Under the pieces are notes generated by a model, which made no database searches, had not been told where the DNA came from, and saw only the letters and a program-made list of their open reading frames with translations. A stretch of DNA of 64,000 nucleotides, from NCBI GenBank assembly GCA_013407085.1, contig JACCGJ010018272.1, positions 100,790-164,789 of the forward strand, in the 5' to 3' direction. How positions within the stretch are numbered: position 1 is the first letter of the stretch; each line of letters starts with the position of its first letter. The translations under genes were made by a program, and so were the position numbers. Below, one piece after another: positions 46,043 through 58,666 of this stretch. This DNA comes from Atriophallophorus winterbourni. Lineage: Eukaryota; Platyhelminthes; Trematoda; Plagiorchiida; Microphallidae.

Positions 46043-47088
46043 ATGGATAATTAATTTCTGAAAAGCTACTAGTTCCGTTTTTATTTATTTAAAAATATGC
46101 TACTGATAATCGTTTCAATAAACAAAATTAAAAATGTTTAAAATGTTCAAAATGAATTCAGCGGAATTCAAGCGAGGCTGCAATACGAGCATCCTCTTGT
46201 CCTGTTTCACCTATTCACCAACCAGAGTCTGATAATTTGAAGCGATCCAATCTTCCCCCTTAGAATAATAAACACAAAATCCAACTAACTTTTTTTCTCA
46301 GTCCCAAATACCATTTTTCGTGATAATTTTTTTATGAAATTTCACGTTACAATCACCACTTTCCTTCTTGTGGCCGCATTATAGACCTTTGCGATATGAT
46401 CATAGAAGAAATGATTGCCAGAGTGTGTGCCATGATCGGATGCCAATAAACGTTGTCACATGTAATCGTACTGGTGACGCGTTCGACACGTAGAGGCCGG
46501 TAACTTACTGTGATGTTGATACTTGGCTCTGCCAGGTTTAGTACGCCATTTTACCAGGACGCCCAACTTTCGACAATGAAGCTTATCAGATACCCTACCA
46601 TCGAGAAAGTATGAAAATCTTATATTCTAGCATTTCACTGTCAGCAATCTCATCACTATTGATGAATCCACGTCTCTCGGCAGTCGATTTGACTTCTTGT
46701 CAATAAGACGCAAATGTATCAAGTCTATGAGGTTCGAGAAATCTTCACGGAGTATTGATTATACGCTCGATTTATTTTGGCTCAAATCTGGGCTCCTTTT
46801 ATTGACATCGCTTTTTCGCTAATTCTGATGTGTAAATGCTTCATTGCTTTGCTGCTTACACACTAAAAGACGAGAGAGGACCGTGATGGGCTAACATTTG
46901 ATTAGCTGAGGCTGCCCAAATTGGGATGGACAGTTAATGTCCAATGAGATATGTGATATGTGCCAGCATGTCACAGTATTTAAATGGTTTTGCTTTCACA
47001 ATAATGAAATGGATTGTTTCATATATAGATGCAGTGACATGTTTATTCCTTCAATTGAATTCTACTTCCGATTTCGCAATCAATCAAA
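46043..47088 (-). repeat. Right arm of the 1.07-kb inverted repeat
   Basis: Reverse complement of 38622-39692 (TTTCTGAAAAGCTACTAGTT at 46056; TACTTGGCTCTGCCAGGTTT near 46519; GGATTGTTTCATATAT near 47009). Similarity stops within about 20 bp at both ends. Confidence 0.88.
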
Positions 47089-48119
47089 ATTCCGAGTGAA
47101 TGAACGTCCTACGTGATCGAAATCACGACCTATTGTGCGCAGCAAACCAAGGTTAAAATAAGCAAAAGTGTTTATAAAGCAATATGAAAATGACAGGCTA
47201 GAAAACAGTCTAGACGATGACATTGAAGAACAGAAAGAACCAACAGATTGAACTGCCATCTTTTAAAGCTTTCCGTAAATGCGTGAGTTAGTGAGTAGAT
47301 TTATTAATCATGAATGTTTCCTACTTAATCGTGTTTGTGACACTTTCAAGAGCCACATGTTTGAGAATGTTTCAGGATGCTTTCAGAGATGACATTTTCC
47401 GTCACATCGGGGCAGACGAGATTTAGATTTAGTTAGTTAGTAGGCTTTGAAAGACAACCAGCTATATAACTTGGTAACATAACGCCTAAATTCCACTCTA
47501 TTTTCAAACGTACACCGCTAAAAATTTGACTAAATTTTTCTAAAAGAGTTAAACCGAGACGTAACTTAGGCATCGAGAGCCAAATGCCATTTACTCGAGA
47601 TGATGTATTCATATTACGTCACAGTAGATGAAATAAAATTTCCTGCGATGTTGTGCTTAACATTTTCGAATAAATACGGTTAAGTAGTAGTTAGTTCATT
47701 CATCAACTGTATTATGAGAGGTATCGATCGGTACAGGTGTGGTTTACACAAAAAATCACCGTTTTAATTTTTAGAGCTATCATTCACAGTTTTATACGGT
47801 ACATTTAGTATTCTTTCCGTTTTTTATAAATAACTTTCTGTGTTGTTGCATGTCTGTTCGGAAAACTGTGTGATCATTTTGTGGAGTTGTGTAATGAAAT
47901 CGCGATCAACTCTATTAACGAGCTTTGGGATGAAATCGGTTGGCAAATCAGTTCGAAGGACAATATAAATAGACATATGAGATAGGCATGCGCAATAGAC
48001 CCGTTTGATCTATTGGTGTCATCTTGTGTTGTGGGATTTGTGGATGAACACGATTAGCGTTGAACGGGTTGATCTGAAGGAACTGAATCGTGACATAACC
48101 GTCAAGTTGGTGTGAATCG
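47089..48119. other. No feature recognised
   Basis: AT-rich intergenic sequence between the inverted-repeat arm and the hammerhead repeat array. Short frames only. Confidence 0.5.
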
Positions 48120-48164
48120 CGAGAAGACGTGGTTAAGGTTTAAAAAACAATAAAAAAACATTTC

Positions 48165-48245
48165 AAGACTCACTGGACCTAATCTTACTGTCTCCACCTG
48201 ATGACGGCAAACAGCCAGAAACCGGTAATGGAGTGTAATTTCGGG
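48165..48245 (+). ncRNA. Hammerhead ribozyme motif, array copy 1
   Basis: CTGATGA 48198-48204, stem II GGC/GCC around AAACA, GAAA 48218-48221, CCGG 48222-48225, TA cleavage pair, then ATGGAGTG pairing with TCTCCAC upstream over five positions. The closing pair next to the core is C.A instead of G-C. Confidence 0.75.
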
Positions 48246-48404
48246 GACGTGTGCAACACATCACTTTGGTCATCCATAAGCGCCTTGAGTGCTTGACCAC
48301 GAGTCACTATGTGATTCTGTGTTTGAACATCGTGGTTCGTTGTAAGAACCCTATGAAACAGTGGCATTCAAGTATAATCTTGTTTACCATTTATCCACTG
48401 TTTC

Positions 48405-48485
48405 AAGGCTCACTGAACCTAATCTAACTGTCCCCACCTGATGACGGCAAACAGCCAGAAACCGGTAGTGGAGTGTAATTTCGGG
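48405..48485 (+). ncRNA. Hammerhead ribozyme motif, array copy 2
   Basis: CTGATGA 48438-48444, GAAA 48458-48461, CCGG 48462-48465, TA. Stem I GTCCCCAC against GTGGAGTG pairs at five of the first six positions. Same C.A closing pair as copy 1. Confidence 0.75.
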
Positions 48486-50000
48486 GGATGTGAGCAACAC
48501 ATCACTTTATTAAAAAACGTTCTTACTACCAGGTAATTAAAAACTGAAAATAAAGCGTGGGAACTATTTATAAGACGGGGAATGGTTATTAATTGACTAA
48601 AAATAAAAATACAAGCAATAATATCAGTCAACGCGTTCATAATAGAAGCGATAGTCGATAGCAGAAACGCAATATACAATCAACCACTTCGATGAAAATG
48701 CACTGAACAATAGAAAATCGTAAATATGCTTTCGTTTATCACGGACACTTTGATGCAAACATTTTCATTTCATGCATTCTAACCAAATAAAAGAATATTC
48801 CAATGCCTTGTATCAAGTCAAACGCCGGCTCACGTGTAACGGTACAGAAGAACAAGTACTAGTGATAACAGCTTCCAGTTTTGTATTCTAAAGCGGTAAT
48901 TTTTATTAATGAGCTTGATAGAAACGTCATTGTTTGAAAATGAGCAGGGTTGTCATCCACTGTTACATAAAAATTGACATGTTGTCATATTTATGCTTTG
49001 GTATGGCTTTGGTAACAGACGCAGTGTGTTAACTCACATCGAAATTAATAAATCCAATATGGTTTCCATATGTCACACCTGAAATAATTTCAAGGCTATT
49101 ATGTAGGCAGCGGTTTGTTGGTAATTCTCAATTTAAACAAGCACGCTTCTTTTTTTCTCCTGATGGAACAACATAGTAACTCATCGATTTACGGAGATTC
49201 TTTCAAATTCATGATGTGGATGTTGTTCGGATGGTTTTAACCGGATTGGTGTTATTTCAAAAGACGTTTGTCGATGATTTCATTCACCTTGATGAATGAG
49301 CGACCAGAAAATTACACAGGCATACCAAACACCAACAGAATAACGCTCGATTAACCCATTTTAGCACCAATTACGCGTTTGAGGGAAAATCGAATCCACA
49401 GTTAAGGACAGTTTGAAAGACAATGCTTATTTTCGAGAGGATATTGACAAAACAGAAGAAGTTTCAATTGACTATCAATACGATTTTTAAAACCCATCCA
49501 CATTTGCATGCCTCTCTATCACACACACGCCTCACGATGTGATGCAAGGGCATGTAAATAATGAGGGTTTGATCAAGCTGATCTTCCAAATGTGTTTTCA
49601 TATGATTGAATAGGGTGGTCCTGTCAACCTTATACAACAACGACATACAAGTTCAAATATTGTTTACCATTTGCTCACCGTTTCTGGGCGAGCATTGTTC
49701 TTACCATCCCAAATTGTTAAGGGCAAACAGTCCCTGTGCTTAACCCCATATAATTAAACAGGTTGACTGTGCCAACCTTACGGTAGAGTGGCATGTAAGT
49801 TCAAACTTGTTCACCATTGTCCTATGTACATCCTGCCGGTAGTGACCTTACGTGATGAGTGCAAACAGCACCGAAATGTGAGCACGGTATTTAACAGGTT
49901 AGATGGTGTCAATGTTATCAAACAGTGGCACATAAGTTCAAACATTATTTATATGCGGATTCGTTTTGTGGGCAACCTGTAAGGAAGTTACCGTGCACAT

Positions 50001-51269
50001 AAACATTGGCTAGATTATCGGGGATTGATGATTCAGTTATTTTTTATGATCTCCCGATTTCCCCGGATAAGTCACATGAAAAAATTACTACTTTTATACT
50101 CTTTACAATTTTTTGCTACTTTACTCTTCAAAACAATGTCGTGCATCACAATATTGAAAAACATTTTCTTGCGACTTCCCACTAGGCTTGATCGGGAGTA
50201 TCCAACTACGTATTATGTCCGCCAAGACTAGATTACCAACGATGGTTTCACCTCAAATATTCGAACCTATTCTTCATCCAATGGTCGCGAACCAAATAAT
50301 AAAGATTAACTGACATTTGCAGCTTTAATGTAAAACGCATTTGACTGAACTTCTGAGAGATTCCTTTACACAAATTGGGTTGAATCCATCATAATCCTCG
50401 TTGCTCTTAACGATATATATATATATATATATATTTAATATAGAAATATAAACATATAGCACAGTGCACACTGTGAATTCGCGCTACTAGAACATTCCCA
50501 ATATACCTTCATAAGATATCACATGAAAACTCAAAATAAATCAATTTTTAATTTCGTTCAATTATTTCCAGACATCTCTCTTCTAATGCCCTAATCAAAC
50601 TCCTCATGCGATCCCGATCAATATTTCAGACTGCTGCTTATTTGTTCTCATGACTCCGAAGCTTGAACAGTATAGTGATTATCCGCAAGGATAAGATTTT
50701 ACCTTGCTTTCAGTTCTCATGCGCGAGAATTGATGAATGCAAATATACTCATCATAGTATAATTATAATCCACTTTTCAGACACAATCATGTCTGCATTT
50801 TGACGTCGCGTTAATTGAAATCCGTCGATGTTATTGAATTATATTTTACGGAGCATTCATCCCGAAAATCAATTATAATTAGTGAATGATTAATGTAATA
50901 AAAGTTGTTTAAGATTGATATATTTGTTGTTGTCATGTCAGCGTCTGATCGATTTTTCAGTAACTTTTCCTTGGTAAAAACAGAAGCATTGCCAGACAAA
51001 TTGTGCTGCTCAAAACATGGAATATGGTAAAAACATCGATTCTTCCATTCCATTGAATCGCAACACAATAGGGAGCTTGATAAGTCGAGGGATATGAAGT
51101 CAAATATGCGAAGTGAACGTCGGTTGCCCTAATCGCCTAGCACAGCGTTAGGTCAAATCAATCTAGAACAAATAAACTCCGTTCAGGTAATTTGACGGAA
51201 ATGATCACAAGTGCGTCACAAGAACATAAATAATGATGGATTGCAACTAAATTTAGAAATTTGGCTGCA
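50001..51269. other. No gene recognised; (TA)n at 50418-50435
   Basis: AT-rich. Minus 51068-50811 is open for 85 codons with several N-glycosylation-like sites, but no domain or splice pattern is convincing. Confidence 0.4.
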
Positions 51270-51690
51270 TCATAAATTCAAGAATTTTGGTATAAAAAAA
51301 GCTCGTAGCTGTACAGCACCGCAGGATATTCGTATAAGGACAATAAATATATACATATATACAAAATAAATTGAGGCACTAGGAAGTTCGACTGTTCTGT
51401 AGTTAGAAAAAATGTCATGAATTGTCTACGTATAATGGAAAAATATTCATTAGGATTAATTTCATGTTATATATACGGGATGCAGGGTGGAATTACTACG
51501 CATAAATATATTAAATTTGTTCATGAAAATCTTTTCACTAGATGATTGTACAACATCTGACGGTAGGGAGTTCCATAAGAAACAAACACGCACCGATTAG
51601 AAGAACCGACGGCAGTTCCGGTGGGAATTAGGAATATCAAATGTCAATGGGTTGACCGGAGGCAAAATAGATGAATCTTGAATCTTGAAT
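51270..51690 (-). mobile_element. 5'-truncated CR1 3' end, close relative of the intact copy
   Basis: Near-identical reverse complement of about 14430-14840 (GACGGTAGGGAGTTCCATAA, ACGGGATGCAGGGTGGAATT). It starts at AATTCAAGAATTTTGG and ends abutting a plus-oriented TTGAATC tail array at 51668-51688. The high similarity makes it a recent insertion. Confidence 0.85.
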
Positions 51691-52229
51691 CTTGAAATGA
51701 TTCTTTGCTCAACCACCACAGTGAATTTGCCGATCCGGTTCTACATCACTCATCTCACAATGCTTCGTTATTTTAGACTTATAGTTGTGAAAATATTGTT
51801 CGACATTGTTCGTCTAATAGGTTTAATAATCCTTCTGTGTTCAGCAGTGATTGATAATTAACCTGTGCTCACTAAATAATCTCGAATTGTCCACAAAAAT
51901 GAACAATGAATACAACTTATTTTTGCCCTTATCTGGCATTACAAATGAAGGCCAAGGACTAACTTGAAACACATATCCTGTGGTCACATTTTCAAGCTTT
52001 TTTTATTACGGTTGTTAATGCTGCTACACTAGAATGAAAAGTTTTCTTAAACGAGATTGTTGCAGAGACGAGAATTTCGTTCTATAATGTGCTTCCGTTG
52101 ACGTCGTTTCAACTAGCTTTCAATGGCTCTTCAAGAAGTCACCGACTGGGCACCGATTAACACTGATGTCCAACAATGCTGGTCATCGATACTTCAGAAA
52201 ATCAATCAATAAAATAGAACTCCACTCAA
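51691..52229. other. No feature recognised
   Basis: Sequence between two CR1 pieces. The right part may be the decayed 5' portion of the next element. Confidence 0.4.
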
Positions 52230-52861
52230 AATATGTTTCCAAAATCTAAAAAAAAGGATTCAAATTCGTGATCCCGAGTCGAACATGGAAGTAGATAAAA
52301 GTGAGAAACTCTGCGTGGAGAAGCCACATACTGCAGTCAACACCGGAATCCTTTAAATCTTACAGTTTGATGAGAAACAAATTTACTAAACTTGTCCAGG
52401 AGGATAAAGAAGGGTATCAAATCAATTTGGTAGATAAAACTGAACGAAACCCGAAGCTCGTCTTCCTGATCGTGAACAGAAAGGCCAGGTTAAAACCAGG
52501 CGTGTCCGCTTTACTTACTACGATTGGAACTACATCCACTGCTCTCGAAGCCGCCAACGAACTCGCTCAATTTTACTATAGAGTGATCTACCCAAACGAG
52601 CGCGTATGTTACGATATGCCTGCAGACAGATCACACATTAACACAATACAAGAAATCGCTGTGAAACCCGAGAGTGTCCTGAAAAAGCAACTCGGGTTAA
52701 ATAAAAAATACTCCCGGGTGCTAATGAAATAACACCCTTCATCCTAAAATAATGCGCCCATGCTCTATTCTCACCACTCTCTGATCTCCTCAACCCATCA
52801 CTGGGTTGCAGCAAGGTTTCTACTGACTATAAAAGTAGATTAATCACTCCGATACACAAAG
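52230..52861 (+). mobile_element. Host CR1-like element, left part
   Basis: ORF2 linker and RT entry: 143 open codons at 52301-52732 (LVQEDKEGYQINLVDKTERN, KARLKPGVSALL), then in shifted frames LSDLLNPSLG and STDYKSRLITPIHKG ending at 52861. The RT continues after the nested element at about 56145. Confidence 0.85.
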
Positions 52862-55800
52862 GATTTAATGATTCAATGATTCCACGATTCATGGTTACAA
52901 AAGTCAATACTTTACAGCACCACAGGATTACTGTGTGAATAAAATATGAAAATTACAATAGTATAAAAGCAATAGAGAATATTAAATGTAAGGCTCACGA
53001 ATGATGTTCGTTTGCAAGTGCAAGTCCAATTTCACTTTAAACGCCGCCAGGCAAGGAGAGTCCAAGTAGGGAATTCCAAAGAAGTATAGCTCGTATAGGG
53101 AAAAAATGGCGCCGACAATCATTACGGGAACTTGGAACGTAAAGGTATAGGGTGTGTCGCGTGTCAATTTTCCATCACATACATCAAGGAAGTGTATTAG
53201 TGAATGTCCTTTGGTAGACACAATTCTATATGTCAGGATAATATGGCGTGGTATCCTTTTTTTGGTAAAGTCACATAGACCCAGACGTCAGAGTCTTTCG
53301 GTATACGGAACATTGCGAAGACCCATCACTAACTATGTTGTTCTATGATAGATTTTATCGAAGAGAACAATATCTTTTTGTAGCCAAGGAGCCCAGACTT
53401 CGACCGCATTCTCCATCGTAAGACGAAGGTAGGCATTCATTATTCTTGGTAACCTTATTAGAGAGAATCTTCCAAATATTCTTCGAACGATACCTAACAA
53501 TCTGTTGGCCCGTCGATATATATTCTGGCAGTGCACTATGCTCTTTATGTTACCGCTAATTCACACTCCAAGATCTTTTTCTAATGAACTCCATGCTAGG
53601 TTTTCAGTTCTGTATGTTGAATGACATGTCACTCATGGCCGCCCAATTTGACATGCTGTCCAAATCCATTTGTAGTTTCTCACAATCCTCTGCAGAACTA
53701 ATCGGCGTCCAAATTTTCATATCATCCGCGAACATGACCATTTTAGAAGATATGAGGGGTGGTAAATCGTTTATGTATAACAGAAAGAGGAGCGGGCCAA
53801 ACATAGTTCCTTGTGGGTCTCCACTCGTGGTTTTGAACGATTGTGATAGCACTACGTTAACTTTAACTCTGGCGTCGAGATTTGACAGATAGTCACACAA
53901 CCATGAAAGGAGTGGTTCACCTATTCCTGAACGCATCAGTTTTTGAAAAAGCATATGATAATTGACTCTGTCAAACGCTTTCGAAATGTCTAGGTAACAG
54001 ACGTGGATGCAAGAACTTATATCCAACGCTTTCGTCCAGTCGTCTAATGCTATGAGAAGATTTGTGAGACAGGATCGGTGAGATCGAAATCCATGCTGTG
54101 CTGGCGAAAACAAATTAAGCGATTCAAAGTGTGCAACCATTCTTTTCCGGACTATACGTTCCATGACCTTAGCAATTACAAGTAAAAGTGTGACGGGACG
54201 ATAATTTGCAGCGTCAGATCAGCAGCCGCTTTTAAATATAGGTGTTATCACTCCGAAATTCCAATCTTTTGGTACCACTCCCTTAAGCAACGAATAGTTA
54301 AGCAGACTGGAAAATGGTTCACAAAGCTGACGATGGCAGAACCTCAGCACATCCAGTGTGATGCCATCCGCACATGGGGATTTTCGCACATTTATTTTCA
54401 GCAAATGACTTGCGACAATCACTGGATTTATTGAAATATCGCAAAATGTTCCGAAGCCTGTTTAGATTGAATACTCAGAACGTTCCAGAAAAACCTTTGG
54501 CACGAACACTTTAGAATAGTAAATTGCCAGAGCATTTGCGGTTTCCAACGTTGTTTCAGTGAGTTTTTTACCATTCTGTATGGGAAAAATACTTGTTTGA
54601 CTTTTGCTTTCGCGTTCATAATTTTGTATAGTAGGGTTGCGTCATTTTTGACAGCAGCATCAATTGCTCCACTTCCTTATGCTCTCGAACAAGTGCAGTC
54701 ACATTTTTGCGTAACATACGGAAATGTTGCCAAGAAGTAGAAGTATTGTTGACTTTATGTTGCACCCACGCTGCTCGCTTCAGTGCTATCCACCTTTTTG
54801 TCCTGCTGTGGACAACAAAACGAAGTTCATGTACGCACCTTTTCTGAACAATCTGCGAGTTCTCGTCTATCTTCAGTTTCAGTAAACCTACAAGTTCATT
54901 GCATTGCGAGTCAGGCTTATGTTGTCCGCCTGAAAATGCGGAATCTGCACGAGCGATTAACTCAGGGCTTCTACCCGATAGATTGTTCTTCCGATGTCAA
55001 CACCAAATATAAGACAGAGGGGCGGTCAGAACCTTTCCTCCTAGTGCATTCATGAACATCGTTGTATAACGGGACTGAATCTAGTACTTCTCTAAATCTG
55101 TATTCTAGCGTTCGTGAGGAGTGATCGTCCCTGAGATGAAGGGTGGACAGATTAAAATCACCCATAATAAGTGTCGTTGCATGCTGTATGCGAGTCAAGC
55201 GCTGAAGCAATTGGATCAACCTTTCGTTGTACGATTCCATAGATGAAGTGGACCGGTAGAACACACCAATAATGCAAACTTCACCAGACATCAGCGTTAA
55301 AGAACACCAAATTGTTTCCTCGAGCGTGAATTCTGTGTTGTCTATTAAATGGCACCGGAGTCGATTATGGTAATAAAGAGCAACACCACCACCACATCTC
55401 TATCGGTCGTTCCTTATCACATTCATATTCGGAATAGATATCTCCGTTTCAATCAATTGAGAAGAATACCATGTTTCTGTAATGACGATAATGTCAGGTG
55501 AGTAGCGCGAACATATCTCGGTTTACTCAGCTGATTTGTTCGGAAGGGTTTGCGAATTTGTATATACACATCTTATAAAGTTTGTGGTGTACAAATCATG
55601 AAAAGTTATCAATGGGCCAAATCAGTTGGAGTCGGAATGCTCAAATTTTTTAGAGCTATCGCTTGGCATTCAGGTTGAATCTCATCACTAGTCGTTTGTG
55701 GGTCGGTACTATCCGTTTGCTTGCTTTCGGCTATTACCCTGGGCAAGCTCAACTTTACGTTTTGGGGTAGGTATTTTCTATTAACTTTTCATTCACGTTT

Positions 55801-56144
55801 GATAGTATCGGCCATTTCGGTCGTGACGAAGGTTAGCTTTAAAGGGCTAGGACCTTGCCCTTTATAGATGGCAGACCGCGGTATACTAAATACATACACA
55901 ATTATAGCGTTCTTTATACCAATTGATTCAGCCAGAGATTTCCACTGTTCGTGATCGTGCTTAGACTTTTCTTGCGATGGTAGGTCAGCAGCATCTTCCG
56001 GAACACCTAGAATTACAACACTTCTTGGATTACTTTCTTCTCAAGATTTATTCGACGACTTTCGCTCCCACCATGGTAAGTCTGCATGGATACGACATGT
56101 AGTCTCCAGATCGCCTCTAAGAAGGTAAGCATTTAAGAGTACGT
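52862..56144 (-). mobile_element. CR1-like element nested inside another CR1
   Basis: 3' end with imperfect ATTCAATG octamers at 52862-52895; RT at 54164-53604 (CIHVCYLDISKAFDRVNYH, GDPQGTMFGPLLFLLYIN, FADDMKIWTPISS), RT entry at 54422-54219 (SPCADGITLDVLRFC, DWNFGVITPIFKSG), endonuclease C-terminal half at 55291-54971 (LIMGDFNLSTLHLRDDHSSR, LYLVLTSEEQ), ORF1 decay beyond; 5' end about 56144. RT keeps a 186-codon open frame with intact FADD. Confidence 0.88.
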
Positions 56145-57570
56145 TTTTCGATCCGATCCGATGTGTCCAACTACAGACCAGTCACGTTGTTGTCAGTGGT
56201 CTCTAAAGTTCGCGAACGATTTGTTGCAGACGAACTTATCAAACACTTGAAACAAAATAATATTCTTTCCATCGCACAGCACGGATTTAGGACAAGACAC
56301 TCCTGTCTCACTAATCTTCTCTAAACTCTTGATAATTGGACTCGAGCCGTGGACGATGGATACCCTATACATGCTTGTTACTTAAATATGTCTAAAGCTT
56401 TTGACCGTGTTAACCACAGCATACTGCTACACAAAAATCAGAGCAAATCGAAGTGTGCGGCAAATTATTGGCCCGGATACAGGATTACTTGACTGGTAGA
56501 GATATCAGGGTAAGAGTTGATATGGCAATATCCAGCCCAACAGAAGTTACAAGTGGCGAACCTCAAGCCTCAGTCTTGGGGCTAGTACTCTTCCTGGTGT
56601 ATGCTAACGATATACCTGAAATCGTACGCAGCAAAATGATTTTATTTGCGGATGATATCAAAGTGTGGACTAGCGTACGCACCATAGAAGATTGCCAAAT
56701 TCTACAGAAAGACCTCGAAGCACTTCATACGTGGTCCTTGCGAAACTGCCTACCATTCAACATCCAAAAATGTAAAATGTCATATGTCGGCAAATCTCTG
56801 GAAACTCAGCAACTTGTATGGGTTAGGGAAGAGAAAGACCTGGGTGTGTGGATTAGCAATAACTTGAAGTCTTCATGGCAGTTTTCTGTTGTACACAGAA
56901 AGTCTTGCCAAAGCTTAGCATTGCTCAGAAGGATCTTCGGCAGTCTCACAAAGCAGATACTCCCGCGGATAATGATCACTTATATCAGACCAACAATGGA
57001 GTACGCTGTTCAAGCATTGTCCCCATGGTTACAGAAGGACATGACCTTGCTGCAACGCGTATACCACCGTGCTACAAATCTGGTGACCGGGCTATATAAC
57101 AGTCCATACGAGGAGAGGATTGCAACTCTAAACCTCTTTGACTTTTCGTACCGTCGTCTCAGGGGTGATTGATCCTGCCGTTCAGCATTCTGCATGCAGT
57201 GGATCACCCACTTGAACACCTGTTTCTTCGACAGGAGGCACGTGGTACCAGATCGCATGGCTGCAAGTTAATTATTCCACACTCCAGATCAAATTGTTGA
57301 AGGTTTTTCTTTGTTGTCCAAGTTTGTTTTATATGGAACTCTCTGCCCCCACATATCATTTGTGCATCAAGCCTGAACATGTTCTAGGCTGAATTTGACA
57401 AATATATTTTGTCCAAATCCAACCTCGCACCTGAGTACACATGCTGACTTTCCATATTGATAAAACATTTGTGTTGTTTTTATGCATTCCTTAATTTTTT
57501 AATCCGTGGTTACTGTAAATTATTTGCTTTTTGGACCATTAAAACGTTGAATTACTTTGAATTACTTTGA
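56145..57570 (+). mobile_element. Host CR1-like element, right part
   Basis: Continues precisely after the ITPIHKG break: SDVSNYRPVTLLSVVSKV, SIAQHGFRTRHSCLTNLL, ACYLNMSKAFDRVNHS, then 239 open codons at 56453-57172 (SGEPQASVLGLVLFLVYAND, LFADDIKVWTSV, EKDLGVWISNNLKSS, MEYAVQALSPWLQKDM). 3' UTR and a TTGAATTACTTTGAATTACT tail at 57550-57570. Confidence 0.88.
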
Positions 57571-58666
57571 ACATTATGGAGTGCTATTTCCGCTCTAGAC
57601 GATTCAGCAAAGCTGCTAATATACACCCGAAGAGCAAATATATTCTCTTCAGTGATTTGTTGTATTTAATATATCTTGTTCCGTCAATCAATGTTGCTCT
57701 CTTTCAAATGCAATCGACAGGAAATTGTCAGCATCAGGCATCAAACATGCATTTGGTAGTGAAATATTTAAATTGTTTATCGAGGTCACCATCACACTTC
57801 CTTCGTGACGAGTACCGTTGATATCAAACCGTGAGTATTCAGAATAAATTATATACAGTATACATAAATTACACAAATACCACGTTGTGGGCCTATTAAT
57901 TTTATGGCACAAACAAACATTCGTTTCACCTCTTCACATGTCCACTTTTTGTCAACGTCACTAATGAGAAAGAAAACGCAACTACAAACCGGCACTCTAG
58001 ATCCTAACGAATTTGCTACTGAATACCGAAACAATATCAGACGTTGTTCTGTAATTTCCATTTTTTGTTGCATGAACCTTGGGAAATTCTGAAAAATGTA
58101 ATGATTACACTTCTCAACAACCGATCAAGCAAACCTCGAGACATGCACGCCTTGTGAGATTAGCTACAGTTTAAATAGCTGAATCTTTAAGATGCTACTG
58201 CGAAGCATAATCAGTCAAATAACAGTTAGATGTTCAAGAGTCATGGGTGATACGAATTACTTCAGTATTACAGATATCATTGTTGTCCATTCACGCACAA
58301 CCAGGAGCAAACACAATTAACAACCTGTTTTATACCAGATACGTACCATCAGCTGGAATGGAGAAACTATTAGCGATATTGCAGCGAGTGAGTATAGAAA
58401 CAGGTCTGGAATCATTGCGTCATTTCATTTCAAGTAGCTGAAGCAGCTGAAGCATATCTGACCCAATAATCAGTCCAACAATAACCCCGTAACCCCCTGG
58501 GTTGCACGCGCGCACATCGATGGGTATTGATTGTTCCCTAAAGTCAACCTGTCCAACGCTAATCTCGTTCACCCACGAATCCCACAAATCAAGACAAACC
58601 GATTGGTCAAAGACGTGTATAACGCACAAGACAAATAACGAAACAAGCTTACGGATAAGTTTTGTA
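57571..58666. other. No gene recognised
   Basis: Short frames on both strands, mostly overlapping in antisense. No domain signature. A GC-richer patch at 58480-58510 is unassigned. Confidence 0.4.

Larger units (their letters stand above)
48120..50000 (+). repeat. Cluster of CCGG-type hammerhead repeat units
   Basis: Two near-identical unit ends 240 bp apart (48165-48245 and 48405-48485), and further partial units at 49460-49560 (inverted, no core), 49620-49700, 49770-49870 and 49905-49950. The shared unit words are AACAGTGGCA, AAGTTCAAACTTGTT, TACCATTT and CACTGTTTCAAGGCTCACTG. Spacing and repetition suggest tandem units. Confidence 0.7.

Noticed and set aside
38622..47088. Polinton/Maverick element because of long inverted arms
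   Set aside because: No DNA polymerase B, integrase, protease or packaging ATPase frames lie between the arms.
50811..51068. 85-codon minus frame with several N-x-S/T sites as a receptor exon
   Set aside because: No domain pattern, weak splice context and AT-rich low-complexity composition.
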